Assembly (NCBI GenBank): GCA_018692315.1
Contig: JABHKC010000021.1
Location: 1-38,126 of the forward strand
DNA from: Bacteroidota bacterium
Lineage (GTDB): Bacteria > Bacteroidota > Bacteroidia > Bacteroidales > JABHKC01
Direction of reading: 5' to 3'
DNA length: 38,126 nt
The notes under the pieces were generated by a model. It was not told where the DNA came from and did not search any database. It saw only the letters and a list, made by a program, of their open reading frames with translations. The number at the start of each line of letters is the position of its first letter. The stretch's first letter is position 1. The position numbers were made by a program, and so were the translations under genes. Below, piece after piece: positions 1-8,245 of the stretch.

Positions 1-461
1 ACATGAACTCCATTTTTATTTAAAAAATTAATGTTTTTTATCAAAGCTTGCATTTGTCTGTATTACAGAATATTAACATCATTTTGCTTGTTTTTGTGAA
101 TTATGCAGGCTAAATATTTCTTCTGAAAAAATAACTGATACTAATGATGGCTTCATTGAGAAAGTAGTAAAATGCTTTGAAAATAAATATTCGATTTTAT
201 CTATTGCATTTTTAGTATTTAATTCATTACTAAATATTAGCTCATTATTTTTTTTGAATAGATCAAGTATAGTAATTAGGATATGAATTTTGCTATCAAA
301 ATGTCTGTAAATTGCTGGTTCGGTAATACCTATTTTTTTTGCAAGATTTTTTATTGTCAATCCTTGTATTCCTTTATTGGCAATTAATTCTAAAGCTACT
401 TCAACTATCTCTTTTGCCTCTCTGTTTGCATTTCTACAGTTTCATTATTTAATAATTTCAT
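1..461 (-). pseudogene. TetR-family transcriptional repressor, frameshifted remnant
   Basis: An N-terminal helix-turn-helix of the TetR type is readable (ITEPAIYRHFDSK, the recognition-helix signature). The true start is probably the ATG at 461-459, giving MKLLNNETVEMQTERQK, but this frame hits TAG. The homologous sequence continues one frame over (EIVEVALELIANKGIQG), as if one A were missing from a run of A near 411-417. After NSQKQAK the frame stops at 79-81, and TetR-like sequence (MQALIKNINFLNKNG) reappears in another frame behind a further stop. At least two lesions therefore break the gene, and it also runs off the left edge. A sequencing error could explain one lesion but hardly all. 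Promoter and operator upstream look intact. Target genes are unknown. Confidence 0.75.
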
Positions 462-475
462 AAATTAATTCGTTG

Positions 476-506
476 CAAAGTTAGTTAGCATTTACTAACT
501 TCCAAA
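476..506 (-). promoter_or_regulatory. Bacteroidota promoter of the tetR remnant
   Basis: On the minus strand TTTG (506-503) is followed after 19 nt by TAACTTTG (483-476), an exact match to the TTTG-N19..21-TAnnTTTG consensus. It lies 15 nt upstream of the inferred ATG at 461. Confidence 0.7.
478..501. promoter_or_regulatory. Palindromic operator overlapping the promoter
   Basis: AAGTTAGT-N8-ACTAACTT is a perfect inverted repeat with 8-bp arms. It fills the spacer between the two promoter boxes and overlaps the -7 box. Such a site is what a TetR dimer would bind for autorepression; the assignment is inferred from position and symmetry. Confidence 0.65.
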
Positions 507-554
507 TTATTTTGTAATTTTTTTTCTATTTTCTTTAATAGTAAATGTATTTAG

Positions 555-656
555 CTGAATTACAGACCTCATAAACAAAATGTTTATAGACGATTTAACG
601 AGCAGTACGAAATTCTCGATTATTATGAAGATGAGGAGATTGAGGAGGAAGAATAG
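555..656 (+). pseudogene. C-terminal coding remnant with acidic tail
   Basis: One open frame encodes about 33 residues containing HKQNVYRRFNEQYEILDYY, ends in an acidic run DEEIEEEE, and stops with TAG at 654-656. There is no ATG, and a TAG lies just upstream at 552-554. The biased, protein-like composition suggests the tail of a lost gene, but I do not recognise the family. The rest of the 461-780 gap holds the tetR promoter and a possible -7 box TAATTTTG at 712-719 for the next gene. Confidence 0.3.
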
Positions 657-779
657 TATATGTAGTTTACTAACACTATGGCAATAATATAAAATATCTA
701 AATATAATTTTTAATTTTGTAAACAAAATCTTTGTATTAGATTTTTTGAATATAGGCTTGAAAGTAAAAATATGATAGA

Positions 780-1562
780 ATGAATAAATGGATAAAATTG
801 AGTATAGACTATGCAAACCAGCGTTCTTATTTGGACGACTTATTTAAAGTTTATCCAACTATTCCAGATGGGATTAGAGATATAAATGAAGATGTTTGGA
901 ACGATGTTGAAAAAGCGTTTATAAAGAAAAACAATATCTTGTTGATTAAAGAACTACTTAAACTTGATTTATTCCCAATAAAAGATAGTTATATTGCTTA
1001 TCTTAAGAGAGATAAAAATGCTATTGAAAGAAATCCTAAAACAATCAATCGGATTAGTGGTCGATTATACGAAATGGGATTAGATAAAATATTTGAAAGA
1101 TGCTCAGAACCAAAAGAAACCAATCGACAAATTGGACCAATGTTTAAAGAATGGTTAAATACTAAGTCGTTGGGAATACAGCCAGTTTTATTAGATGATT
1201 TTTTATCGAATAATGATGATGCAATTCTTGACGCAAGCGATAATGCAATGATGAATTTTGCCAGCGAACATCTAAATTATAAACATGACAAAGGGCTTGA
1301 TTTTGTGGCAAGGTTTAACGGAAAATATGTTATTGGAGAAGCAAAATTTTTGACTGATTTTGGTGGCCATCAAAATGCTCAGTTTAATGATGCAATAAAT
1401 ACAATAGAATCAAAAGGTGTTAAAGCTATTAAAATTGCTGTATTAGATGGTGTTCTTTATATTAAAGGACAAAGTAAAATGCACAAATCAATTACCGAAC
1501 TTTATAAAAATCATAATATTTTGAGTGCATTGATTTTGCGTGATTTTTTATATCAACTTTAA
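780..1562 (+). CDS. Type II restriction endonuclease, PD-(D/E)XK type
   Basis: This 260-residue protein probably cleaves the DNA site protected by the methyltransferase encoded 11 bases downstream. The C-terminal third has a PD-(D/E)XK core: Asp174 in KGLDFV, then Glu187 and Lys189 in VIGEAKF, followed by a helix with GGHQNAQFNDA. The N-terminal two thirds are mostly helical with no known motif. Size, the GLDF..GEAKF layout and the adjacent beta-class methylase recall the Tsp45I-type restriction enzymes, but that is a recollection of family style and the recognition site cannot be read from the sequence. The ATG at 780 is chosen because an upstream ATG at 772 runs into TGA after two codons. 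Genes in the order R then M with such tight spacing are probably co-transcribed. Confidence 0.75.
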   Translation: MNKWIKLSIDYANQRSYLDDLFKVYPTIPDGIRDINEDVWNDVEKAFIKKNNILLIKELLKLDLFPIKDSYIAYLKRDKNAIERNPKTINRISGRLYEMGLDKIFERCSEPKETNRQIGPMFKEWLNTKSLGIQPVLLDDFLSNNDDAILDASDNAMMNFASEHLNYKHDKGLDFVARFNGKYVIGEAKFLTDFGGHQNAQFNDAINTIESKGVKAIKIAVLDGVLYIKGQSKMHKSITELYKNHNILSALILRDFLYQL

Positions 1563-1573
1563 ATCAATTTCTT

Positions 1574-2635
1574 ATGGAAAATATATTGATAAAAGGAGAA
1601 AATATTGAAGCCTTAGATTTGTTGATTAAAGATCGTAATCTTAAGGGTAAAATCGATTTGATTTATATTGATCCCCCATTTGCAACAAATGGAAACTTCA
1701 CAATTACCGATGGTAGAGCTACCACAATCAGTAATTCCAGAAATGGTCAAATTGCTTATTCTGATAAAATTAGAGGAACTGAATTTATAGAATATTTGAA
1801 AAAAAGGTTGGTTTTATTAAGAGAATTAATTTCAACACAAGGATCGATATATTTACACATAGATTATAAAATTGGTCATTATGTGAAAATAATGATGGAT
1901 GAAGTTTTTGGTATTGATAATTTCAGAAATGACATTACTAGGGTTAAATGTAATCCTAAAAACTTTAAGAGAGTTGGATATGGTAATATGAAAGATTTAA
2001 TACTTTTTTATTCAAAAACTAAAAAACCAATTTGGAACGAACCAAAAGAGCCTTATAGCGAAAATGATAAAACTAAACTTTTTTCAAAGTTAGAAAATGG
2101 AGGTAGAAGATATACGACAGTTCCTATTCATGCACCGGGAGAAACTCTAAACGGTAAATCATCGCAGGCATTTAAGGGACTACTGCCACCAAAAGGACGA
2201 CATTGGAGAACAGACGTTGAAACACTGGAAAAATGGGATAAACAAGGCTTGATAGAATGGTCTTCTACAGGCAATCCGAGAAAAAAAATATATGCTGACC
2301 AACAAGATGGTAAAAGAGTTCAAGATATTTGGGAGTTTAAAGATCCGCAATATCCAACTTACCCAACCGAAAAAAATCAAGCTTTGTTAGATTTGATTAT
2401 TCAAACATCATCAAATCAAAATAGTATTGTCTTAGATTGTTTTTGTGGCTCGGGAACTACTTTAAAATCAGCACATTTGCTGAAAAGGAAATGGATTGGT
2501 ATTGATAATTCTGAATTGGCAATTCGAGCTACCATAAATAAAATGGATACAATCGTTGCAGACTTATTTGTAAAAAAACCTGAATATGAATTTGTTGAAA
2601 TGAAAGAAACACAACTTATTAATTCTCAGTTTTAA
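1574..2635 (+). CDS. DNA methyltransferase, beta class (N6-adenine or N4-cytosine)
   Basis: This 353-residue enzyme transfers a methyl group from S-adenosylmethionine to DNA and should protect the host from the endonuclease just upstream. The catalytic motif IV DPPF is at residues 33-36. The SAM-binding motif I, DCFCGSGTT, is at residues 288-296. The order motif IV, target recognition region, then motif I defines the beta class. The intervening region (about 150-265) is the likely target recognition domain. DPPF/Y is more common in adenine enzymes, so N6-adenine is favoured but not proven. Together with the preceding gene it forms a complete type II restriction-modification unit placed next to decayed sequence, as expected for an acquired module. 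Confidence 0.88.
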   Translation: MENILIKGENIEALDLLIKDRNLKGKIDLIYIDPPFATNGNFTITDGRATTISNSRNGQIAYSDKIRGTEFIEYLKKRLVLLRELISTQGSIYLHIDYKIGHYVKIMMDEVFGIDNFRNDITRVKCNPKNFKRVGYGNMKDLILFYSKTKKPIWNEPKEPYSENDKTKLFSKLENGGRRYTTVPIHAPGETLNGKSSQAFKGLLPPKGRHWRTDVETLEKWDKQGLIEWSSTGNPRKKIYADQQDGKRVQDIWEFKDPQYPTYPTEKNQALLDLIIQTSSNQNSIVLDCFCGSGTTLKSAHLLKRKWIGIDNSELAIRATINKMDTIVADLFVKKPEYEFVEMKETQLINSQF

Positions 2636-2678
2636 CTTAATATCTCAAATATTGATATTGGTTTTAAAGAGAAAAAAC

Positions 2679-3608
2679 TCACTTCTTCTGCTTCCTAAGC
2701 CAAATTTTATTTCCAACTTTTGGCTCGTTGCCTTTGGCCATAAGGTTTTTTTTGTATAGTTTGTCGAGTTTTATTCCATATTTTTGAGAGATAGAATACA
2801 TGGTATCTCCGCTTTTCACTTTATGAAATTCGTATTTTTTGTCGGCTTTCGATCTTTTTGGCTGAATGTATAATTTTTGTCCTTCCACGAGTTTGGCGTT
2901 TGTGGTGGTTTCGTTATATTTTGTTAGTTGCCAGCTCATTAGTCCGAGGTCTTTACTGATTTTTGCAAATGTGTCTCCTTTTTTTACTACAATATATTTT
3001 ACGCGATTGTAAGTTTTAATTTTTCTGCTTTTCGATGAAGAGGATAGTTTGTTTTTACTTTTTTTTGTCTTGTTTTTTGCAACTAATTCATTGTCATTCG
3101 ATTGGTATTTCTCTTCATCAAATCTGTGAAGTTCGTTATCTTCAATTATTGTAATCAAAAGCTGAGGATATTTTGGATTTGTTGCATAACCGGCTTTTTT
3201 CAAACCTTTTGCCCATCCTTTATAATCAGTAATTTCTAAGTCGAACAAAGCAGAATATCTTGGTTTTTTCAAAAACTCACTATGGTCTTCGTATGATTCT
3301 TTTACAGAATTATATTTCCTAAAGCATTCGTGTTTTTTGTCATCGTCTTTATACATTTTTTTTCCTGTCCAACTGCTATGGCATTTTATACCGAAATGGT
3401 TATTAGCTTTTCGCCCAAGTTTGCTGTTTCCATTGTCAGATTCTAGCAGTCCCTGAGCAAGAGTTATGCTCGCTGGAATACCACTTCGTTTCATTTCTTT
3501 GATGGCAATTTCTTTATATTTCTCAATGTAATCATGTCGGGTAATTTTTTGCGAAAAAGCAAAAACTTGGATGGAAACTATTATTAATATCAAAAATATT
3601 CTTTTCAT
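2679..3608 (-). CDS. Secreted glucosaminidase with two LysM domains
   Basis: This 309-residue peptidoglycan hydrolase has an N-terminal signal peptide (residues 1-19, FLILIIVSIQVFAFS). A glucosaminidase/FlgJ-like lysozyme domain follows at about 25-165: SITLAQGLLESDNG carries the presumed catalytic Glu56, and NNHFGIKC is also typical. A Lys/Ser-rich linker leads to two LysM repeats at about 204-250 and 261-306, each starting with Y/FxxVKxGDT, which would anchor it to the cell wall glycan. The protein should act in the periplasm on murein, in growth or separation. It is the last gene of a minus-strand block, about 48 bases after the lipoprotein gene. No partner in the window points to a more specific role. 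Confidence 0.88.
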   Translation of the reverse strand: MKRIFLILIIVSIQVFAFSQKITRHDYIEKYKEIAIKEMKRSGIPASITLAQGLLESDNGNSKLGRKANNHFGIKCHSSWTGKKMYKDDDKKHECFRKYNSVKESYEDHSEFLKKPRYSALFDLEITDYKGWAKGLKKAGYATNPKYPQLLITIIEDNELHRFDEEKYQSNDNELVAKNKTKKSKNKLSSSSKSRKIKTYNRVKYIVVKKGDTFAKISKDLGLMSWQLTKYNETTTNAKLVEGQKLYIQPKRSKADKKYEFHKVKSGDTMYSISQKYGIKLDKLYKKNLMAKGNEPKVGNKIWLRKQKK

Positions 3609-3656
3609 AATTTATTATTGTTTAATATCAAAATGGCTGCAAAATTCAAATTTCAA

Positions 3657-4703
3657 TTAATTAAAACAAAAAAACTGCGGAATTATTCCAACTGCGAACG
3701 AATCTAATTTTGAACCGGAGGAAGAATATCTGTAAATAATCCCATTTTGAAGGTAATCTTTTGCATCAGAAAAATATATATCGGAATTTTCAGGATCAAG
3801 CCCTAAGCCATAGATATTGTTTTTGTTTGCCGAAATAAAATTTGATTTAGGTAAATTGTCATCATAAATAGACATTCTAAAAATATCTCCATCAGCAAAA
3901 AACAATGTATCTCTCACACCATTAGTATTCAAATTTGTTGGCGAAGAATTGGTTTCAGGGAAGAGAAATGATTTTTCAATTTCCATATTGGTAGGATTAA
4001 ATCGAATTAATTTGGCATTCCCACTTTTCCCATAAATATTTCCGCAAAGTACCCATATTTTTTCATTTTTGTCAATTACGATACTGTTTGGTGCAGCTGA
4101 AGTTTCTAAAGAATCGATTATTAAATTAGTATAAACATCTATTTTTAAAATTTGATTACCTCCAATATTTGCTACAAAAAGTTCATTTTGGAAAAATAGC
4201 ATTTGTTCGCACCAGCCATTGCAATTTATTTCCGATGCAATTTGCTTTTGTTCAAGATTTACAACTTGAATTGAATTGCTATACAAATCTGTTACATAGG
4301 CTTTTTCATTATTGATAACTTGAATATGTCTGGGAGAAACAAAGCCAATAATTGTTCCTACAGATTCGAAATTGTTGATTTTTACTATTTCAACTTTTTG
4401 CGAATTATTGATTACAATGCATGCCAGCGAATCGTAAATAGACATTGATTGAGCAACATCTCCGAGTTTTTTTAAGTTTCTATTATAAAAAATATGATTG
4501 CTAACTTCTTTCGAGTTTTTAGAATAAAAGGAAACCGAGCTATTTTCCCATTGAAAGTTTCCTTCATTTAAAACAAAAACTCCTTTATCGAATTTTTCAA
4601 TTGTTGAAATATCATTTTCTTTTTCACAACTACAAAATACAAAAAACCATAATAGGAAAATTAGGTTTAAATATTGAAAATCAAAAGAATAATGTTTTGT
4701 CAT
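3657..4703 (-). CDS. YncE/DUF5074-like beta-propeller lipoprotein
   Basis: This 348-residue protein begins with a hydrophobic segment ending FFVFCSCEKEN, a Bacteroidota-style lipoprotein signal with Cys26 (or Cys24) followed by charged residues. The remainder is a chain of short beta-strand repeats typical of YncE/NHL-like propellers, for example GVFVLNEGNF, AYVTDLYSNSIQVV and LFVANIGGNQILKID. The GVFVLNEGNF start is characteristic of the DUF5074 surface proteins that often accompany TonB-dependent receptors, especially cobalamin ones. No such receptor is adjacent here. The role is probably ligand binding or cell-surface structure; a substrate cannot be named. The upstream gap 4704-4798 shows no clear promoter. 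Confidence 0.7.
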   Translation of the reverse strand: MTKHYSFDFQYLNLIFLLWFFVFCSCEKENDISTIEKFDKGVFVLNEGNFQWENSSVSFYSKNSKEVSNHIFYNRNLKKLGDVAQSMSIYDSLACIVINNSQKVEIVKINNFESVGTIIGFVSPRHIQVINNEKAYVTDLYSNSIQVVNLEQKQIASEINCNGWCEQMLFFQNELFVANIGGNQILKIDVYTNLIIDSLETSAAPNSIVIDKNEKIWVLCGNIYGKSGNAKLIRFNPTNMEIEKSFLFPETNSSPTNLNTNGVRDTLFFADGDIFRMSIYDDNLPKSNFISANKNNIYGLGLDPENSDIYFSDAKDYLQNGIIYRYSSSGSKLDSFAVGIIPQFFCFN

Positions 4704-4798
4704 TTGTTAATTACTTATTGAACATTGAGTGTTGAATATTTTTTTATTGAGCGTTTTTATATTTAAATCAATGAATAAACTATTCGAAAAACCATAAT

Positions 4799-5656
4799 TT
4801 AAATATCTTTAGGAGTTGCCATTTCATTTTTAGTTTGTGAGTTTTTAATATGCAAATCTCTTTGAGGAAATGGAATAACAATATTATATCTTTTGAAATT
4901 GTCGTTTATCGTAAATCGAACATCACTTTTTATATTTTCAACACGAAAAGATTTATGTGTCCAAAAAAATAGTTGAAAATCGAGCGATGAATTTCCAAAA
5001 TCATTAAATCTGACAAATGGTTTTGGCTCATTGGGAATATCTTTATGAAAACTTGCACAATCTAATAAAATGTGTTCCACTAATTTCACATCACTTCCGT
5101 ATGCAACCCCAACATTTATAGAAAATCTGGTTTTTTTTTCAATATGACTCCAATTAATTACGTTCTCGTTTATAAATCGCGAATTTGGAATAATCATAAC
5201 TATATTATCTCGTGTTTCAACGAGCGATGTGCGGAGTCCGATTAATTTCACTTTCCCCACAACATCGTCAAGTTCAACTATATCGCCAACTTTCAAGCGT
5301 CCTTCGAAAAGTAGAAAAACACCGGATACAATATCATTAAAAATTTGTTGGATACCAAGCCCCAAACCAACCAACAGAGCTGCCGAACTTGCAATAAGAA
5401 TTGTAATATTTATCCCAATTGTGTCGAGCATAATACTGATAGCAATAACCCAAAGTGTATATCTCACAATTTGATATATGGAATTGCTTTTTTTAGCATC
5501 AATTTTAGCTTTCGAGGAGGTTTTTTTTAATAATTTTTTAAAAACTAGTTGTAAAATTCTGGTAACGAGAATTGTAGCAATAATTATTAAAACATGATAA
5601 ATTGTGAGGTTAAAATTATCGGCTTCTATAATTTTATATTCTAAAATGTCTTTCAT
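4799..5656 (-). CDS. Small mechanosensitive ion channel, MscS family
   Basis: This 285-residue inner-membrane protein has three hydrophobic segments at about 16-38, 64-84 and 86-118. The last is the Gly/Ala-rich pore helix (SSAALLVGLGLGIQQIFND). A beta domain follows (GRLKVGDIVELDDVVGKV, then TRDNIVMIIPNSRFI), and then the cytoplasmic alpha/beta domain. This is the classic MscS fold without the large periplasmic extension of MscK. It should open on membrane tension to release osmolytes. It starts 22 bases after the cdaA stop and is very likely co-transcribed with it. That placement suggests coordination of turgor control with c-di-AMP, which regulates osmolyte transport in other bacteria; a direct link is inference only. 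Confidence 0.9.
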   Translation of the reverse strand: MKDILEYKIIEADNFNLTIYHVLIIIATILVTRILQLVFKKLLKKTSSKAKIDAKKSNSIYQIVRYTLWVIAISIMLDTIGINITILIASSAALLVGLGLGIQQIFNDIVSGVFLLFEGRLKVGDIVELDDVVGKVKLIGLRTSLVETRDNIVMIIPNSRFINENVINWSHIEKKTRFSINVGVAYGSDVKLVEHILLDCASFHKDIPNEPKPFVRFNDFGNSSLDFQLFFWTHKSFRVENIKSDVRFTINDNFKRYNIVIPFPQRDLHIKNSQTKNEMATPKDI

Positions 5657-5678
5657 AAATATTTTATAAAAACATATA

Positions 5679-6461
5679 TTAATTTGAAATAAATTCCTGT
5701 TCTAAAATTTCTGTAAGTTCGCTGTAATCTAATTTGGTATTCAGATTTCCTGATTTTATTACCGAAATATTTCCGGTTTCCTCAGAAACAATTACTACCA
5801 TAGCATCCGATTTTTCAGAAATGCCAATTCCGGCTCTATGCCGCAAACCGAATTCGGGAGGCAATTCTTTTTCGGTGAGTGGTAAAACGCAGCGTGCAGC
5901 AAGAATTTTTTCTCCGCGAATTACTATTGCTCCATCGTGCAATGGGCTGGTTTTGTTGAAGATACTTACAATAAGCCTGCTCGAAGTAGTGGCATCTATA
6001 ACATCTTTTAATTGAATTAAGGAAGATAATTTTGTTCGTTTTTCTATCACCATTAGAGCTCCTGTTTTCGATATCGACATTGCTCGACAGGCTTTAACAA
6101 TAGATCGAACTTTAAGATTGTGCTGATCTTGTACTATATTTGGTAGCAATCTCGAAAAAGAAAACTTACTATTAGAAAAGTATTTTGTCCCAATCATTAG
6201 TAAAGCTCGCCGGAGTTCTTCCTGGAAAACAATGATCAGGGCTATTACACCAACTCCAATAAATTGCCCTAATATTGAGCTAAGTAGCTCCATGTTAAAA
6301 GCTTTTACTATGAGCCACATTAGGTAAACTAAAAATATTCCAATGAAAATATTTATGGCAACAGTTCCACGAATTAACATATATAACTGATAGAGCAAAA
6401 ACGCAGTTAATAATACATCAAGAATATCGAAAAATCTTATTGAAATGAAAAGTGTGAGCAT
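5679..6461 (-). CDS. cdaA: Diadenylate cyclase (c-di-AMP synthase)
   Basis: This 260-residue enzyme condenses two ATP into cyclic di-AMP. Three transmembrane segments occupy about residues 8-80, followed by a short coiled stretch and the DisA_N/DAC catalytic domain from about 100. The two signature motifs are intact: D176-G177-A178 in SPLHDGAIVIRGEKI and R207-H208-R209 in GLRHRAGIGISE. Length and topology match CdaA rather than DisA or CdaS. It lies between folP (96 bases upstream) and the MscS gene (22 bases downstream), an order frequent in Bacteroidota. There is no CdaR homologue beside it, unlike in Firmicutes. Confidence 0.95.
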   Translation of the reverse strand: MLTLFISIRFFDILDVLLTAFLLYQLYMLIRGTVAINIFIGIFLVYLMWLIVKAFNMELLSSILGQFIGVGVIALIIVFQEELRRALLMIGTKYFSNSKFSFSRLLPNIVQDQHNLKVRSIVKACRAMSISKTGALMVIEKRTKLSSLIQLKDVIDATTSSRLIVSIFNKTSPLHDGAIVIRGEKILAARCVLPLTEKELPPEFGLRHRAGIGISEKSDAMVVIVSEETGNISVIKSGNLNTKLDYSELTEILEQEFISN

Positions 6462-6556
6462 ATAGCAGGAAATTTGAAATTGAAAAACAGAAATATGGCT
6501 TTCTTTTTTTTAGCGAGTTTTATTTTAAGAATTATGTACATTTTTAACTTGTAAAT

Positions 6557-7471
6557 TTAAGAATTACTAATTTCTAAACTCGTATTTTTAAACATATTAA
6601 ATATTTTGATTGTTTCTAAAGCTTCTTTTACATCGTGAACTCGCAGAATTGAAGCACCATTTTGCACAGCAATTGTGTTAAGCACTGTTGTTCCGTTCAG
6701 TGATTCATTTGGCGAAATATTAAGTAGTTTGTGTATCATCGATTTTCTCGAAAATCCCACGCAAATAGGTAATTCAAGAATTTTGAAATTATCTAATTTA
6801 TCTAACAATTCGTAATTATGTTCAAGCGATTTGCCAAATCCGAAACCAGGATCAACAATTATATCGTTTACACCGAGAATTTTTAATTTGTCTACTTTTT
6901 CGCTAAAATATTTTAATATTTCATTCGATATATCTTTATATGTAGGATTTTTCTGCATGTTTTTGGGCTGTCCCTGAATGTGCATCAATATGTATGGAAG
7001 TTGTTTTTCTGCAATCGTTTCAAACATTTTGTTATCGAAAGTGCCGGCAGAAATATCATTTATAATAAAATCTCCAAAATTTTCTGTGATTGTTTCAACT
7101 ACATTGGAACGGAAAGTATCGATAGAAAATATTGTGTCAGAAAAGTTTTTTCTAAGAATTTCCAAAACAGGCATAAGTCTGGTAAGTTCATCAGATTCTG
7201 AAATAAATTCGGAACCGGGGCGTGTAGAATTTGCTCCAATATCAATAATTGTTGCTCCTTCTTCGAGCATTTTTTCGGTATGAGATAGAATACTTTTTTC
7301 ATTCGAATATTTTCCGCCATCGTAGAAAGAATCCGGCGTAACATTCAAAATTCCCATAACAATTGGCGACGAAAGGTCAATCAGTTGTCCATTGCAGTTG
7401 ATAGTGTATGTATGTGAGAAAAAACTTTCTGAACTACTATAATTCAGTTTTTTGTTATTTTTTGCAATCAA
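6557..7471 (-). CDS. folP: Dihydropteroate synthase
   Basis: This cytoplasmic enzyme joins 6-hydroxymethyl-dihydropterin pyrophosphate and p-aminobenzoate to give dihydropteroate in folate synthesis. The protein of about 304 residues has the pterin-binding signatures MGILNVTPDSFYDGGKY (from residue 39), DIGANSTRPGS, SIDTFR, NDISAG, DPGFGFGKS and GFSRKSMI, and a C-terminal RVHDV. No ATG lies at the expected N-terminus. The first start-capable codon is TTG at 7471-7469, two codons after an in-frame TGA, and the first in-frame ATG (MGILNV) would remove the first strand of the barrel. TTG is therefore proposed. A -7 box (TAAATTTG) lies 44 bases upstream. Confidence 0.95.
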   Translation of the reverse strand: MIAKNNKKLNYSSSESFFSHTYTINCNGQLIDLSSPIVMGILNVTPDSFYDGGKYSNEKSILSHTEKMLEEGATIIDIGANSTRPGSEFISESDELTRLMPVLEILRKNFSDTIFSIDTFRSNVVETITENFGDFIINDISAGTFDNKMFETIAEKQLPYILMHIQGQPKNMQKNPTYKDISNEILKYFSEKVDKLKILGVNDIIVDPGFGFGKSLEHNYELLDKLDNFKILELPICVGFSRKSMIHKLLNISPNESLNGTTVLNTIAVQNGASILRVHDVKEALETIKIFNMFKNTSLEISNS

Positions 7472-7514
7472 TTTTCAATTGTTAAAAAAAATTAAAATTA
7501 TCTTCTATAATCTG

Positions 7515-7522
7515 CAAATTTA
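7515..7522 (-). promoter_or_regulatory. Candidate -7 box for the folP-cdaA-mscS unit
   Basis: TAAATTTG on the minus strand matches TAnnTTTG and sits 44 bases before the proposed folP start. I see no good TTTG at the -33 position, so support is partial. Confidence 0.35.
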
Positions 7523-7586
7523 AAATATTTATAATTCACATATGTTTAATAATGGTACTTTTGTTTTTTATTTAATCATTTTTGAA

Positions 7587-8138
7587 GTGAGCAAAACGAA
7601 CGAACAATTTGACGAAATAATAAAAATCTGTGAAGAGGTTTTTGTAAAAAAATTACAAGACTACGGAACTGCCTGGCGAATTTTGCGATTAAGTTCTGTT
7701 ACAGACCAGATTTACATCAAAGCAAACAGAATTAGAAGCATTGAATTAATTGGCGAAAAGAAAATTGATGAAGGGCAAAAGGACGAATTTATTGGGATAA
7801 TAAATTACGGAATCATCGGATTAATTCAGCTTGAATTAGGAATTTCTGAAAAAGCCGATTTGCCGATTAACAAAGCGAGAGATTTATACAAAAAAATCTT
7901 CCTTAGAGCCAAAAATTTGATGATTGATAAAAACCACGATTATGGCGAAGCATGGCGAAGTATGCGTGTAAGTTCATATACCGATTTGATTTTGATGAAA
8001 ATAAACCGTACAAAACAAATTGAAAATAATATGGGGCAAACTTTGATTTCAGAAGGAATAGATGCTAATTATTTCGATATGATAAATTATTCTGTTTTTG
8101 CTCTCATAAAAATTGAATTGGAACAGGATAAGAAATAA
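7587..8138 (+). CDS. DUF1599-domain protein with internal duplication
   Basis: The protein is 183 residues from a GTG start at 7587, which gives (M)SKTNEQFDEIIK. A more distal ATG at 7542 would add a hydrophobic, unlikely leader. Two copies of one domain of about 80 residues are visible. Both share the pattern K..DYG.AWR..R.SS.TD.I..K.NR...IE followed by an INY......I.(L/I)EL motif (DYGTAWRILRLSSVTD and DYGEAWRSMRVSSYTD). This is the DUF1599 family, suggested elsewhere to relate to nucleotide modification; no function is established to my knowledge. It is divergent from folP and followed by the BT_3928-type gene, a neighbourhood conserved in the phylum. Confidence 0.75.
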   Translation: MSKTNEQFDEIIKICEEVFVKKLQDYGTAWRILRLSSVTDQIYIKANRIRSIELIGEKKIDEGQKDEFIGIINYGIIGLIQLELGISEKADLPINKARDLYKKIFLRAKNLMIDKNHDYGEAWRSMRVSSYTDLILMKINRTKQIENNMGQTLISEGIDANYFDMINYSVFALIKIELEQDKK

Positions 8139-8158
8139 TTATGAATTATGAATGACTA

Positions 8159-8201
8159 TTAGCTTTTAGCTATTTGCCTTTAGCCAACAACCAAAAGCTA
8201 A
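8159..8201. repeat. Intergenic inverted repeat
   Basis: TTAGCTTTT (8159-8167) pairs perfectly with AAAAGCTAA (8193-8201). The loop has further TAGC/GCTA-like words (TTAGCTA, TTTAGCC). AT-rich 'agctttta' palindromes like this are scattered between genes in this phylum. It may end transcription of the DUF1599 gene, but no T-run follows. Confidence 0.4.
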
Positions 8202-8245
8202 AATCTTACATGAAATAGTAAATAATAAATAGAAAATTAAAAAAG

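Noticed and set aside
570-590. ATAAACA-AAA-TGTTTAT inverted repeat
   Set aside because: It lies inside the coding remnant, has a 3-nt loop and AT-only arms, and no regulatory context.
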